A stretch of DNA of 64,000 nt from Candidatus Bathyarchaeota archaeon. Lineage in GTDB: Archaea; Thermoproteota; Bathyarchaeia; TCS64. Made by a program: the position numbers and the translations under genes. Numbering within the stretch: position 1 is the stretch's first letter; each line of letters begins with the position of its first letter. The stretch is taken from contig JABIBQ010000028.1 of assembly GCA_018652685.1 (NCBI GenBank), positions 62,001 through 126,000 on the forward strand. The letters are read 5' to 3'. Shown here one piece after another: positions 50,016-60,262 of the stretch. The notes under the pieces were generated by a model that worked only from the letters and a program-made list of their open reading frames with translations, searched no databases and was not told where the DNA came from.

Positions 50016-51329
50016 TTGTCTATCCCCAAAGCGGTTACGCCTATGATTGAAAAAGTAGACAAAATAATCGATGAGAACAGGGAAGAATACATCGAGCTAC
50101 TGGGAAACCTGGTTCGATGGTACCCAGAGGGAGAGGAGGCTTTCCAGCAAAGGATCGCTGACAGGCTAGAAGAGCTTGGATGCGAGGTCCATATAAAGAA
50201 GCTGCTGCCAGTGGATGTCCAGCTGAAAAAGGAGTTCGCGGTGGCAGAAGCAATCGACATGACCGATAGGACTCACGTAATTGGAGTCTACAAAGGAACT
50301 GGCGGTGGCAAGAGCCTTATGCTCATCACCCACCCGGACGGCGACCCAATCAAGACAGAGACGTGGAAGAAGGAGCCCCACACAGGTCAGATAATCGGCA
50401 ACAAGATGTATGGATGGGCAGTCGCTGATGACAGTGCAGGAATCGGTATGATGACCGAGGCAGTCGGTGCGCTGATACAGGCTGGGTACAAGCCGAAGGG
50501 CGATGTCTACCTGATGAGCGCAACCGCAAAGAGGAACGCATGGGGAATAGCCGCACTACTGATGGACGGGTACAGGGCTGATGCAGCACTGTACATACAC
50601 CCAGGTGAATCCGAGCTAGGAATGAAAGAGGTCAAGACCCTCACATCCGGGCTGCTCAAGTTCAGGATCAAGGTCAAGGGCATGAGGCCACCAAAGACCG
50701 AGTTCGTTCAGGTAACATTCCACCACCTGGGCGTGAACCCCATCGACAAGGCCATGTACGTCATCGACGAGATGAAGAAATTCGACGAGACGAGGAGGAA
50801 GAGGATCACCTACCCGCCGCTCAACGATTACATCGGTAGGGGCACACAGCTACTCAACACATACATCGAGTCAGGCAAGAAGGACAACCTCACGGACATG
50901 CCACCGGACTGCACTCTCGGTTTTGGTTTGACATTCCCACCACCGGAGGATATCGATGCAACGGTCAAGGAGGTCGAGGCAGAGGTCAAGAGAATCTCAG
51001 ATTCAGACCCATGGCTCAAGGAGAACCCTCTGGTGATTGAGTGGATTCAGGGCACCCAGGGAGTTGAGATCCCATTGGATCACCCCGTTGTCGTCACAAC
51101 CATGGACGCAATCGAGGACGTCACAGGTGAGAGGCCGTTCAGCAACCCCCTTTACTCCAAGAGCGATGTCAGGACACCTATGCTGATCGCTGATATACCA
51201 AACGTCGGCTACGGGCCCCTTGCGGGTGATCTTGCCACCACTGGCGGAAAGGACGAGTGGGTTGACCTGGATGACTACATCAGGGCCATAAAGGTTACAG
51301 CTAGAATTATTATGGAATGGTGTGGCTAG
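50016..51329 (+). CDS. M20-family metallopeptidase / deacylase (ArgE/DapE-like)
   Basis: LLGNLVRWYPEGEEAFQQRIADRLEELGCEV...VADDSAGIGMMTEAVGALIQAGYKPKGDVYLMSATAKR...FSNPLYSKSDVRTPM; the usual GxCDMK segment is divergent. Confidence 0.75.
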   Translation: MSIPKAVTPMIEKVDKIIDENREEYIELLGNLVRWYPEGEEAFQQRIADRLEELGCEVHIKKLLPVDVQLKKEFAVAEAIDMTDRTHVIGVYKGTGGGKSLMLITHPDGDPIKTETWKKEPHTGQIIGNKMYGWAVADDSAGIGMMTEAVGALIQAGYKPKGDVYLMSATAKRNAWGIAALLMDGYRADAALYIHPGESELGMKEVKTLTSGLLKFRIKVKGMRPPKTEFVQVTFHHLGVNPIDKAMYVIDEMKKFDETRRKRITYPPLNDYIGRGTQLLNTYIESGKKDNLTDMPPDCTLGFGLTFPPPEDIDATVKEVEAEVKRISDSDPWLKENPLVIEWIQGTQGVEIPLDHPVVVTTMDAIEDVTGERPFSNPLYSKSDVRTPMLIADIPNVGYGPLAGDLATTGGKDEWVDLDDYIRAIKVTARIIMEWCG

Positions 51330-51859
51330 GGGAGCTTGATGTCAGGATCCGTCCTGACCAGCTCGATTATCTTTTTCGCTGACCATTTTACATAGTCTTC
51401 ACAGAAATAGATGCCATTTGCCCTGTTCTCTGCGTATTTTTTCTTACCCTCCTCGGTTCTAGTATTCGCCCCGAGCAGGTCATAGCAGTTGACGTTTCCC
51501 CACTTGTCCTCGAACATTTGCAGGTAGATCTGGGTCTTCTCCCTCGCTTTTTCCCTGATTGCCGTGTATTCATCCGGGGCCTCGTCGCCGTTGGTGCCCA
51601 TGAGCAGCCCGTAGACCATGCATCCCCCGCTTACAGCACCGCAGAGGCTTCCCCAGCCCCCGCCGCCGCCACCCATGTTGGATGTTGCCCTCATTACTTC
51701 TTTCCCAAAGCCTTCCAGTGGTATCTCGTCGTTCACGAACATGATTACGCTTTCACAGCAGTTGTACCGCTTGCCGTCCTTCTCGTACATGCCTGACATG
51801 TATCCACACTCGTAGAAAATGCTATCGAAAACGGTGAGTTTTATCAAATAGGACTGCAA
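51326..51859 (-). CDS. C_GCAxxG_C_C family redox protein
   Basis: RYNCCESVIMFVND...EVMRATSNMGGGGGGWGSLCGAVSGGCMVYGLLMG; start uncertain (ATG at about 51799 possible). Confidence 0.85.
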   Translation of the reverse strand: MQSYLIKLTVFDSIFYECGYMSGMYEKDGKRYNCCESVIMFVNDEIPLEGFGKEVMRATSNMGGGGGGWGSLCGAVSGGCMVYGLLMGTNGDEAPDEYTAIREKAREKTQIYLQMFEDKWGNVNCYDLLGANTRTEEGKKKYAENRANGIYFCEDYVKWSAKKIIELVRTDPDIKLP

Positions 51860-51879
51860 TGGTTGTAGTGATTTCCATC

Positions 51880-54195
51880 ATGTCCGATGTTGACTCCATC
51901 CTTGAACAACTAACCATCGAAGAGAAGGTCTCGCTATGCTCAGGTTTCGGCCCGTGGAGCACCAAGAAGATCGAGCGTCTAGGGATCCCAGCCGTTTTCA
52001 TGAGCGATGGACCCCACGGTCCTCGTTGGATGAAAAAACAGAGCTACACCCAGAGTGCCAAGTGGGATATGAGCAGCCTATCCCACTTAACGACTAGGTC
52101 TGGTTACCTTGACCTACTCCACCCTGTCACTAGTTTTCCGTCCATGGCTACTCTAGGATCCAGCTGGAACCGTGAGATACTATACAAGGTAGGGCAGTCA
52201 ATCGGCGAGGAGTGTCGCGAGCTGGGGATTGGACTCTTACTGGCACCTGGAGTGAACATCGTAAGGCATCCGCTGTGCGGCCGATCATACGAATACCTGA
52301 GCGAGGACCCTGTTGTCGCCGGTGAGCTTGGCTCCTCTTACATCAATGGAGTCCAGAGCACGGGAGTCGGGGCGACACTGAAGCACTTCGTGTGCAACAA
52401 CGCCGAGTTTGAAAGGCTCAGCATGGACTCGATAGTCGAGGAGAGAGCCCTCAGAGAGTTATACCTCGCCGTATTCGAGCGAATAGTCAAGCAGGCTAAC
52501 CCATCAATGGTGATGGAGAGTTACAACAAGGTCAACGGGACAAGCCTAGTTGAGAACAAGCGCCTCTTGACTGATATTCTAAAGAAGGAGTGGAGTTTCC
52601 AAGGCGCTATTATCAGCGACTGGTGGGCCGTAAACGATAGGGCGGATGCACTCAACGCCGGGATGGACATCGAGATGCCTCAAAACCTGTTCAGTGAAGC
52701 CGTGCTACTAGAGGCTGCTAAAGATGGTAAGGTTTCCATGGAGCAGCTTAATGACTCTTGCAGGAGGATTCTTTACATCATCGAAAAATACGCCAACCTG
52801 GAAAAGGTGAAGGCAGACTTTGATGCACACCATGAGATAGCGAGGAAAGCAGCAGGTGAATCCATTGTGCTCCTTAAGAACGACGGAGCTCTGCCATTGA
52901 AAGGTGACGAGAAGATCGCCGTAATAGGATCCTTCGCCGAGACTCCGCGTTACCAAGGAGTTGGCTGTTCCATCGTGAACCCAAGAAAGTTGCTGGCTCC
53001 TCTAACTGAGGTCAAGGCAAAGGCAGGCAACGTATCCTATGCGCAGGGATATGATATTGACCACGAGACTAGTGCGCAGCTACTGGACGAGGCGACGGCT
53101 CTTGCCTCAAAATCCGAAGTTGTTATCCTGTTCGCTGGTCTCCCAGAGGAGGTGGAGACCGAGACACATGACAGGACCGACTACAATATGCCCGCAACTC
53201 ATATTGAGCTCATTAAAGCAGTGTCTGAAATCAACAAGAATGTAATAGTGGTGCTGCAGAACGGCTCAGCTGTTGCCGTCCAGCCCTGGATGGGGCAGGT
53301 ATCGGCTATCGTCGAGGCTTGGCTGGGAGGAGAGTCAGGCGCTGGAGCAGTTACCGATGTTCTATTCGGTGACGTGAACCCTTCTGGTAAGATTGCCATT
53401 ACATTCCCAGAGAAAATCGAGGACTCACCGGGGTACCTGAACTTCCCAGGAGAGAACGGGGCGCACATGTATGCCGAGGGCATCTTCGTGGGTTACAGGT
53501 ACTATGAGAAAAAGAAAATCACGCCAACCTTCCCATTCGGGTACGGTATGAGCTACACTGAGTTCCAGTATAGTGGCCTAAAGCTTGACAAAGAGTCAAT
53601 GACTAACGAGGAAATGCTCACTGTCACCCTTTCGGTCACCAACACGGGAAAAATTGCAGGGAAGGAGATAGTTCAGCTCTATGTTGCACCACATGGCTCA
53701 AAGCTCAAGCGACCCGAGAAGGAGCTGAAGGAATTCGCCAAGATACACCTTGAGCCAAGTGAGTCCAAGGAGATCTCGTTTGAGCTATCGGAGAGGGCTT
53801 TCGCGTACTATGATGACCATTACGCGGAGTGGATCGTGGACAGCGGAGAATACTCCATCCTGATCGGTGCCTCATCAGCGGATATCATGCTCAAATCCTC
53901 TGTCGATATGATCTCAAAACAGGTGTTCTTCACCCCATTCACTGGTGAGAGTTACTGTTACAACCTGCTGGACAACCCTCATGCGATCGCTGCGTTCAAG
54001 AAGGTAATGATCGAGAACGATGTCTGGTCCGCAGATGTCACAGACGAGTTCATCGAGGCCATCAGGCACAACTTTATCCCCCTGTTCAAATCAGTGACCC
54101 GTCAGACAAGTGGTGCGGTTAACCGGAAGACATTTGACTCCTGGATGGAGCAGGTCAACAGGGAAACCTATCAGTCTATGAAAAAGGCTGCCTAG
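51880..54195 (+). CDS. Beta-glucosidase, GH3
   Basis: LTIEEKVSLCSGFGPWSTKKIERLGIPAVFMSDGPHGPR...GAIISDWWAVNDRADALNAGMDIEMP plus fibronectin-III-like C-terminus; start reassigned to MSDVDS. Confidence 0.95.
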   Translation: MSDVDSILEQLTIEEKVSLCSGFGPWSTKKIERLGIPAVFMSDGPHGPRWMKKQSYTQSAKWDMSSLSHLTTRSGYLDLLHPVTSFPSMATLGSSWNREILYKVGQSIGEECRELGIGLLLAPGVNIVRHPLCGRSYEYLSEDPVVAGELGSSYINGVQSTGVGATLKHFVCNNAEFERLSMDSIVEERALRELYLAVFERIVKQANPSMVMESYNKVNGTSLVENKRLLTDILKKEWSFQGAIISDWWAVNDRADALNAGMDIEMPQNLFSEAVLLEAAKDGKVSMEQLNDSCRRILYIIEKYANLEKVKADFDAHHEIARKAAGESIVLLKNDGALPLKGDEKIAVIGSFAETPRYQGVGCSIVNPRKLLAPLTEVKAKAGNVSYAQGYDIDHETSAQLLDEATALASKSEVVILFAGLPEEVETETHDRTDYNMPATHIELIKAVSEINKNVIVVLQNGSAVAVQPWMGQVSAIVEAWLGGESGAGAVTDVLFGDVNPSGKIAITFPEKIEDSPGYLNFPGENGAHMYAEGIFVGYRYYEKKKITPTFPFGYGMSYTEFQYSGLKLDKESMTNEEMLTVTLSVTNTGKIAGKEIVQLYVAPHGSKLKRPEKELKEFAKIHLEPSESKEISFELSERAFAYYDDHYAEWIVDSGEYSILIGASSADIMLKSSVDMISKQVFFTPFTGESYCYNLLDNPHAIAAFKKVMIENDVWSADVTDEFIEAIRHNFIPLFKSVTRQTSGAVNRKTFDSWMEQVNRETYQSMKKAA

Positions 54196-54232
54196 CGCAT
54201 ATCTCTTATCCGGGGTTCATTGTCTTATCTCC

Positions 54233-55480
54233 ATGGGGCCGAGCACCACCAAGCAGATGCTTATTGACAGAGTCGATGCGGATAAGGACCAGCTAATTAC
54301 TTTCCTCAGGGGGTTCCTGAGGGCAAAGAGTCCTAACCCGCCGGGAGACACGCGGGAAGCGACGAGTTACATCACCGATTATCTTGACGGGAAAGGGGTC
54401 GAGTACCAAGTGGTTGGACCTGACTCTGAGAAACCAAACATCGTCAGCACATTCCAGTCACCCGTTGAAGGCAAGAAACTGATTCTAAACGGTCACATCG
54501 ATGTATTCCCAGTTGGCTCAGGCGAGGGCTGGAGCCAGGAGGCTTGGGGCGGCGAGCTTGTAGACGGTAAAATCTACGGTCGCGGGGCATGCGATATGAA
54601 GGCAGGAACCACGGCCTCTATTTACACCTACCTTGTGCTCCACGAGCTCAGGGAACAGCTCAAAGGAAGCGTCACGCTGACCGCCGTAAGCGACGAGGAG
54701 ACAGGTGGCAGACTTGGAGCCGGCTGGCTCATCGAGAACGTCCCCGAGACGCTGGGCGATTGCTGCATCAACGGCGAGCCCAGCAGCCCCTACACCATCA
54801 GGTTCGGCGAGAAGGGAATCCTGTGGCTCAAGATGAGGGTCAAGTCCAAGGGAGGGCATGGCGCGTACCCCCACCTGAGTGTCAACCCCATCAAGATCGC
54901 GTCCAAGATCATAACTGAACTGGAGTCACTGAACGAGATTCCGGTCCCATATCCCGAAAACCTGAGGAAGGCCATCGACGAAGGACATGACGCGGCAGAG
55001 AAAGCCCTAGGAGAGGGTGGTGCCGAGATTATGAGCAGGCTCAGCGTCAACATCGGTACCATCGAGGGCGGTCTCAAAGTCAATGTGATCCCGAGGGCGT
55101 GCAGCTTCGAGGTGGACTTGCGTTTACCACCCGGCTTGAGCAAGGACGATGTCTTGCCGAAGGTAGAAGAGATAGTATCAAAGTATGAGGGAGCCTCTGT
55201 CGAGGTTACAAGGTACGATGGCCCACTCTGGAGCCCACCTGACTCAGAGATGGCTTCGATAATGCGGGGGAACTCAAGGTTGCTGGGAATTGATCCAGTA
55301 CCCATCGTGAGCCTTGGTGGGTCTGACCTCAAGTTCTGGAGGAGCAAGGGAATACCTTCCTACTATTATGGTCCAATGAACCACGGGATGGGCACCGTGG
55401 ACGAGTACGTCGAGGTGGAGGAGTTCATCCACATCGTGAAGGTGCATCTCCTATCAGCGTACGAGTACTTGACAAGGTGA
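54233..55480 (+). CDS. M20-family ArgE/DapE-type deacylase
   Basis: LILNGHIDVFPVGSGEGWSQEAWGGELVDGKIYGRGACDMKAG...SDEETGGRLGAGWL. Confidence 0.92.
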   Translation: MGPSTTKQMLIDRVDADKDQLITFLRGFLRAKSPNPPGDTREATSYITDYLDGKGVEYQVVGPDSEKPNIVSTFQSPVEGKKLILNGHIDVFPVGSGEGWSQEAWGGELVDGKIYGRGACDMKAGTTASIYTYLVLHELREQLKGSVTLTAVSDEETGGRLGAGWLIENVPETLGDCCINGEPSSPYTIRFGEKGILWLKMRVKSKGGHGAYPHLSVNPIKIASKIITELESLNEIPVPYPENLRKAIDEGHDAAEKALGEGGAEIMSRLSVNIGTIEGGLKVNVIPRACSFEVDLRLPPGLSKDDVLPKVEEIVSKYEGASVEVTRYDGPLWSPPDSEMASIMRGNSRLLGIDPVPIVSLGGSDLKFWRSKGIPSYYYGPMNHGMGTVDEYVEVEEFIHIVKVHLLSAYEYLTR

Positions 55481-56442
55481 AAACAATGGGAAAAATAATA
55501 GACATACACATACACCTGACCCCACACAGGTTCAGCGAGGTCGCGTTAACCGGTAAGGATTGGTACGGGATGACCGCTGAGGACGGGGAGCTGGATAATC
55601 CAAAGAACCTCTGGACCACCGAGCGTAGGATCGAGGAGATGGACAGGATTGGGCTGGACACACAGATGGTCTCACCCACGGATGTGTTCTACCAGTACAA
55701 CCAGGAGCCCGAGGTTACGGCCAAGATAGCATCGGAGTGCAACGAGGAGATATCAGAGTTATCACGGGGCCACCCAGACCGATTCATGGGGCTAGGGACG
55801 CTCCCAATGCAGGATATCCCGCTTGCGTTAACCGAGATGGAGAAGGGAATGACGAAACTCGGGTTGAAGGGCTTCATGATCGATGACCATGTCAATGGGT
55901 TGACGTACGATGACCCAGCCTTCGAACCATTCTGGTCTCTAGCCGAGAGACTTGGAGTATTCATTCTAATACACCAGTACGGGCCAACCGTTACCGAGAT
56001 AAGGACAAGGAAATATTTCCTGCACAACACCGTTGGCAACCTAGTTGACAGGACCCTGACCTACGGGTGTCTTGTTGGTGGTGGAGTTATGGACAGGCAT
56101 CCTGACCTCAAGATTTGTCTGGGGCACGCGGGTGGCTACGTGCCGTTCGCGGTTGACAGGATGGACAAGGGCTGGGAGATGTTCCCAAAATACAGGGGGG
56201 AGACTGAGAAGCCCCCGAGCACCTATCTTGACAGGTTCTACTATGACACGACCACTTTCACTGACAGGAACTTGCGTTTCCTTGTTGACATGGTGGGTGC
56301 TGAACGGGTTGTCCTTGGCACTGACTGGCCTGCGCCAATGGCCGTGGTTGATCCAGTGAACGTCATAAAGAACTCTGCTGTACTCGATGAAGCAGAGAAA
56401 TCTGCTATTCTCTGGGGAAACATGGAAAAAGTCCTCGATTGA
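55477..56442 (+). CDS. Amidohydrolase family 2 (ACMSD-like)
   Basis: IIDIHIHLTP...MGLGTLPMQDIPLALTEMEKGMTKLGLKGFMIDDHVNG...ICLGHAGGYVPFAVDRMDKG...VVLGTDWPAPM. Confidence 0.9.
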   Translation: MKTMGKIIDIHIHLTPHRFSEVALTGKDWYGMTAEDGELDNPKNLWTTERRIEEMDRIGLDTQMVSPTDVFYQYNQEPEVTAKIASECNEEISELSRGHPDRFMGLGTLPMQDIPLALTEMEKGMTKLGLKGFMIDDHVNGLTYDDPAFEPFWSLAERLGVFILIHQYGPTVTEIRTRKYFLHNTVGNLVDRTLTYGCLVGGGVMDRHPDLKICLGHAGGYVPFAVDRMDKGWEMFPKYRGETEKPPSTYLDRFYYDTTTFTDRNLRFLVDMVGAERVVLGTDWPAPMAVVDPVNVIKNSAVLDEAEKSAILWGNMEKVLD

Positions 56443-56509
56443 GCCACTTTCTTTACTAATGAAAGGCATTATCTGTTAAAGTGCCCTGTTTGTACCGGGG
56501 GTCAAACCG

Positions 56510-57601
56510 ATGAGCCATGAGAAGTTAACCCGATTCGGGTATGCTCTTGTCAATCAAGAGAAGGCAAGAGTCATAATTGAACCCAACCAGAGGGCATCCG
56601 GTTACTGGTTTGGGGGAGGAAATATGTCTCAACACGAGGACCTCCTCTACCTAGTGGGTCGATACAGGAACGCCGGTGACTCACGGAAAGGTCTGGGTTT
56701 AGGTGAGAGGGGGCTTGAGCTAGCTGTGTTCAGGTCAGAGGACGCGGGTTACACCTTTGACAAAGTAATCTCACTCTCAAAGAACGACCTGGCAGGGATG
56801 GATGAGGAGGGCAGGGCCGTGAAATCCATCGAGGGCTCCACCCTGAGCTTTACCCCTGACGGCGTGGAGCTGTACGTCTCCTCCGAGAAGGCGCTTTCCT
56901 ATCCCGATGATATCGTTGAGTACCAGAAACCAGACACTGGTATCTGGACAATTGAATACTGCAAGGCAAGAGACGTGGAGTCGATATCGGAATGTACACT
57001 CAAGACGGTCCTCCGGTCTAGTGACCCACGATGGCTCCACCTGAAGGACCCGACAATCCACAAACTAGCAAATGGTGGCACAGTACTCGGCTTTGTCACG
57101 CACCCTTTCAGCTGGTCAAGTTCCAACACCGCCTACTGTTCTATCAACGAAAGGCGAGAACTCAATGAACCAGTTTTCAACTTCCTCCAGAGGGGGTTCA
57201 CATGGGACGTGGCCGTAAGCAGAGCCACTGCATGGCTCAACGTGCCCCGGGTTGGCAAATTCGCGGACGGTCCCAAGACCCTGATCTTCTACGATGGAGC
57301 CGAGTCGATGCGCGACCTGGATGAGCATAAGGAGGCGCTGAAGAGACCCCGTGGGTATTCCTGTGAAGAGCTGGGTGGACTGGCGGTCTCCGATGCTTCC
57401 GGAGTCGGGGACATCCAGAGACTCTCAGTCAAGGAGCCCCTCTTCACCTCCCCCATGGGGACCGGTTGCAGCAGGTACGTTGACATTTTGGAGACAAGGG
57501 AAGGGTTCTACGCGACCTGGCAGCAGTCGCAGGATGACCAGTCCCAACCGCTGGTCATGAACTTCCTCAGCAGGGAGGACGCGGAAAAAATACTCTCCTA
57601 G
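56510..57601 (+). CDS. Uncharacterised protein, possible beta-propeller glycosidase/sialidase-like
   Basis: Intact ORF with repeated blade-like segments (LVGRYRNAGDSRKGLG...VFRSEDAGYTFDKV; LKDPTIHKLANGGTVLGFVTHPF). Confidence 0.5.
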   Translation: MSHEKLTRFGYALVNQEKARVIIEPNQRASGYWFGGGNMSQHEDLLYLVGRYRNAGDSRKGLGLGERGLELAVFRSEDAGYTFDKVISLSKNDLAGMDEEGRAVKSIEGSTLSFTPDGVELYVSSEKALSYPDDIVEYQKPDTGIWTIEYCKARDVESISECTLKTVLRSSDPRWLHLKDPTIHKLANGGTVLGFVTHPFSWSSSNTAYCSINERRELNEPVFNFLQRGFTWDVAVSRATAWLNVPRVGKFADGPKTLIFYDGAESMRDLDEHKEALKRPRGYSCEELGGLAVSDASGVGDIQRLSVKEPLFTSPMGTGCSRYVDILETREGFYATWQQSQDDQSQPLVMNFLSREDAEKILS

Positions 57602-57837
57602 ATGAGCCCTCTTTGTGTGAGCACATCTCTCACGAGGCTCTCGGAGTAATTTGTTGTATAGTATTTTTGTTTACTCCGTGAGTAATACAACAGCCCAAGC
57701 TTCCTCCACCTTACGGAATTCTTGGAGGACACCATCTTGACGGGAGCGCCCTCCAGTATTGCCTTCGCGAATATGACGAGGTTCTCCACGATTATGTTGG
57801 TGTCACTGATCACGTCCAGACTCTCAACCATGCTCAT
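57598..57837 (-). CDS. Small uncharacterised protein (79 aa)
   Basis: Intact ORF with 4-nt convergent stop overlap with upstream gene; no family recognised. Confidence 0.5.
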   Translation of the reverse strand: MSMVESLDVISDTNIIVENLVIFAKAILEGAPVKMVSSKNSVRWRKLGLLYYSRSKQKYYTTNYSESLVRDVLTQRGLI

Positions 57838-58031
57838 CGTCCTCTACCCTAAGCTGATGAAAATGCATTATAAACCGTTTTTCAAGATTACACCCTAATT
57901 AGGTCATAATCTGATGCCAAATTATGGAGACCTTCTCCGCCTAATTTCCCCTGAGATCCAGGTGGCCTCTATTTACTGCAACACGATTAACTTTCTTATA
58001 CCCAAAACAACAGGTATCCTGAGAAAGCCCG

Positions 58032-59267
58032 TTGACCCGCATGATTGACAGATTGAGGAGAATCATACCAATTATCGCTATCCTGTTACTACCATTAACC
58101 GTCTACGCGGTTTTCTTCGAGTCTGGGCAGGATACCGCCAATTATAGTGAAGTATCAATCACCGAGAGCGATAACTGGAACACGTACAGGAACGACGTGC
58201 GTCACCAGGGAATCGCGCCACCTGACTCCACCGTGGGCTCCGGGCTGGAGCCTGAATGGAGGACCAAGAGGCTGAACTGGAGGGAGTACGGCGCATCAAA
58301 ATCCTCCCCGGCGGTGGACGATGAAAACCTGTACATCGGGCTCGATACCTGGAGCCTGGTGGCGGTTGACCGCGTGACTGGCCTGAAAAAGTGGAGGTTC
58401 ACCACCCGCTTCTCAAAGAACGGAATCCACGGCTCACCAACCATTGACCCTAGCAGGGGATACGTGTACATCGGTGGGTATGATGGTAGGCTCTACGCTG
58501 TGGACTGCGAGACGGGGAAACGCGTCTGGGGCTCCAACCTTGGGGACTTTATTGGCTCTTCGCCGACCCTGTACAACGGTACGGTGTACATCGGGGTGGA
58601 GATGAAGGAGCCAGCTGGTTACATCGTCGGGGTTGACGCCGATACCGGGGAGGAGGTCTTCAGGAGCGATAAGTTCGGGAACCACCCCCACAGCACGCCC
58701 ACCATTGACCCTGATTCAGGGGTTATCTTCATCGGAGAGAACGACGGGTACCTCCACTGTTACTGGATGGGCAACCAGACCGAGCGGTGGCGGTTCAAGA
58801 CGGGAGGGGACATCAAGACCACTGCCTCAGTCAGCGATGGCATGGCGTACATCACATCGTGGGACGGGAGCCTCTACTCCATCAATATCACCACGGGGAT
58901 TTCCAGGTGGTCGTTCAGTACCCGGACTTCCAGCATGTCGTCGCCAACGGTAAACGCGGAGTCCGGGTTGATATATTTCGGTGACCACGCTGGGTACGTT
59001 TACGCGGTTAACTCGTCGAACGGTGATAAAGTCTGGAAGTTCAGGACAGGAGATTCAATCCTGTCGTCGCCGACACTAGTCAAGTCAACCGACACGGTCA
59101 TAATCGGCTCAAATGACGGGAACGTCTACCTGCTGGACGCGGTGAGCAGTGAATTGAAGCAAAAGATACCCCTCCTCTCCGGGTTATCAGGCGTCCCCGT
59201 TGCGGTTGGTGACCACCTGTACGTTTTCGACAACCTGGGGTACCTATACTCGTTCAGGATGGGTTAG
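58032..59267 (+). CDS. Membrane-anchored/secreted PQQ-like beta-propeller protein
   Basis: N-terminal TM IIPIIAILLLPLTVYAVFF and repeated VYIGGYDGRLYAVDCETGKRVW / IYFGDHAGYVYAVNSSNGDKVWKF blades; ATG at 58041 also possible. Confidence 0.88.
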   Translation: MTRMIDRLRRIIPIIAILLLPLTVYAVFFESGQDTANYSEVSITESDNWNTYRNDVRHQGIAPPDSTVGSGLEPEWRTKRLNWREYGASKSSPAVDDENLYIGLDTWSLVAVDRVTGLKKWRFTTRFSKNGIHGSPTIDPSRGYVYIGGYDGRLYAVDCETGKRVWGSNLGDFIGSSPTLYNGTVYIGVEMKEPAGYIVGVDADTGEEVFRSDKFGNHPHSTPTIDPDSGVIFIGENDGYLHCYWMGNQTERWRFKTGGDIKTTASVSDGMAYITSWDGSLYSINITTGISRWSFSTRTSSMSSPTVNAESGLIYFGDHAGYVYAVNSSNGDKVWKFRTGDSILSSPTLVKSTDTVIIGSNDGNVYLLDAVSSELKQKIPLLSGLSGVPVAVGDHLYVFDNLGYLYSFRMG

Positions 59268-59295
59268 AAAAGGAAGTTGGGGTGCTCGCGCCCTA

Positions 59296-60216
59296 TCAAT
59301 CGACGTACCAGTTGTCCGGGATGTCCAGTTCCATGAACTCGGTCTTTGCCTTCTCAAGCATCTCTGGCTTCGCAGGTGTCTGCGGCCCCCTAACCCTGAG
59401 GTCCATGTCCGCCCCCCTGATCTTCCATATTGCCTTGTGATAACCAGCGAAGCTGGTGCCCACAAAGTTCCTGTCGATGATCTCGAACATCTTCAAAATC
59501 CTCTCGTGATAGTGCATGGTCTTCTCGGTGTCGCCCTTCTCGAATGAGTCCTTCAGCCCGTGTATCAGGTGTGGGAACGACTGGTACTGTGCGATGAGTG
59601 CGCCGTGGGCACCATGGCTGAGGAATGACAGGTACACCGCCGGGTTCCCGATGAATATGGAGATCTTCTTCCTGCACCTGTAGATGATCTTGGCGAACCT
59701 GTCGTTGTCAAAGTCGTCTTCCTTGTACGAGACGATGTTCTCAAAGTTGTCCGCCAGCCTCTCGATGACGCCCGGGGACATGGTTCGGCCAAGTCCTGGG
59801 TTGTTGTACATCAGGATGGGAATATCCACCTTGGTCGCGATCTTCTCGAAGTAGCCGTACGTCTCCTTGTCTGTTGTGTTGAATAGTAGCGGGTGGCTGA
59901 GCATGACGCCGTCGCAGCCCACATCGAGCGCCTGCTGCGTAAACATCAGTGACTCCTTGGTACTGATTGCCCCCGTCCCTGCAAGGATGGGGACCCTGCC
60001 GTTTGCCTGGTCGAGCACAATCTCCCATATCTGCTTCCTTTCCTCGTGGAGCAGGTGCGGGAACTCGCCCGTGGCACCAGTGGGAACCAGCGCGCTAACC
60101 CCGTCCGTGATTAGTTTCTCAGTGATCTGCCGGAGGGATGCCTCGTCAACCTCGTCCTTCTTGTTGAATGGAGTAACCGGGAGGCAAAGAATTCCCTCAA
60201 AACTGTCTTTCTTCAT
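59296..60216 (-). CDS. DapA/NAL-family aldolase (second copy in window)
   Basis: GILCLPVTPFNKKDEVDEASLRQITEKLITDGVSALVPTGATGEFPHLLHEERKQIWEIVLD...PILMYNNPGLGRTM...IVSYKED. Confidence 0.92.
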   Translation of the reverse strand: MKKDSFEGILCLPVTPFNKKDEVDEASLRQITEKLITDGVSALVPTGATGEFPHLLHEERKQIWEIVLDQANGRVPILAGTGAISTKESLMFTQQALDVGCDGVMLSHPLLFNTTDKETYGYFEKIATKVDIPILMYNNPGLGRTMSPGVIERLADNFENIVSYKEDDFDNDRFAKIIYRCRKKISIFIGNPAVYLSFLSHGAHGALIAQYQSFPHLIHGLKDSFEKGDTEKTMHYHERILKMFEIIDRNFVGTSFAGYHKAIWKIRGADMDLRVRGPQTPAKPEMLEKAKTEFMELDIPDNWYVD

Positions 60217-60262
60217 GATCCATATGGTGATTTTTGGATATTTAATGTAGGCGCGTGCAGTT

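Noticed and set aside
54790-55347. 185-aa minus-strand ORF
   Set aside because: Antisense to the M20 deacylase; no motif.
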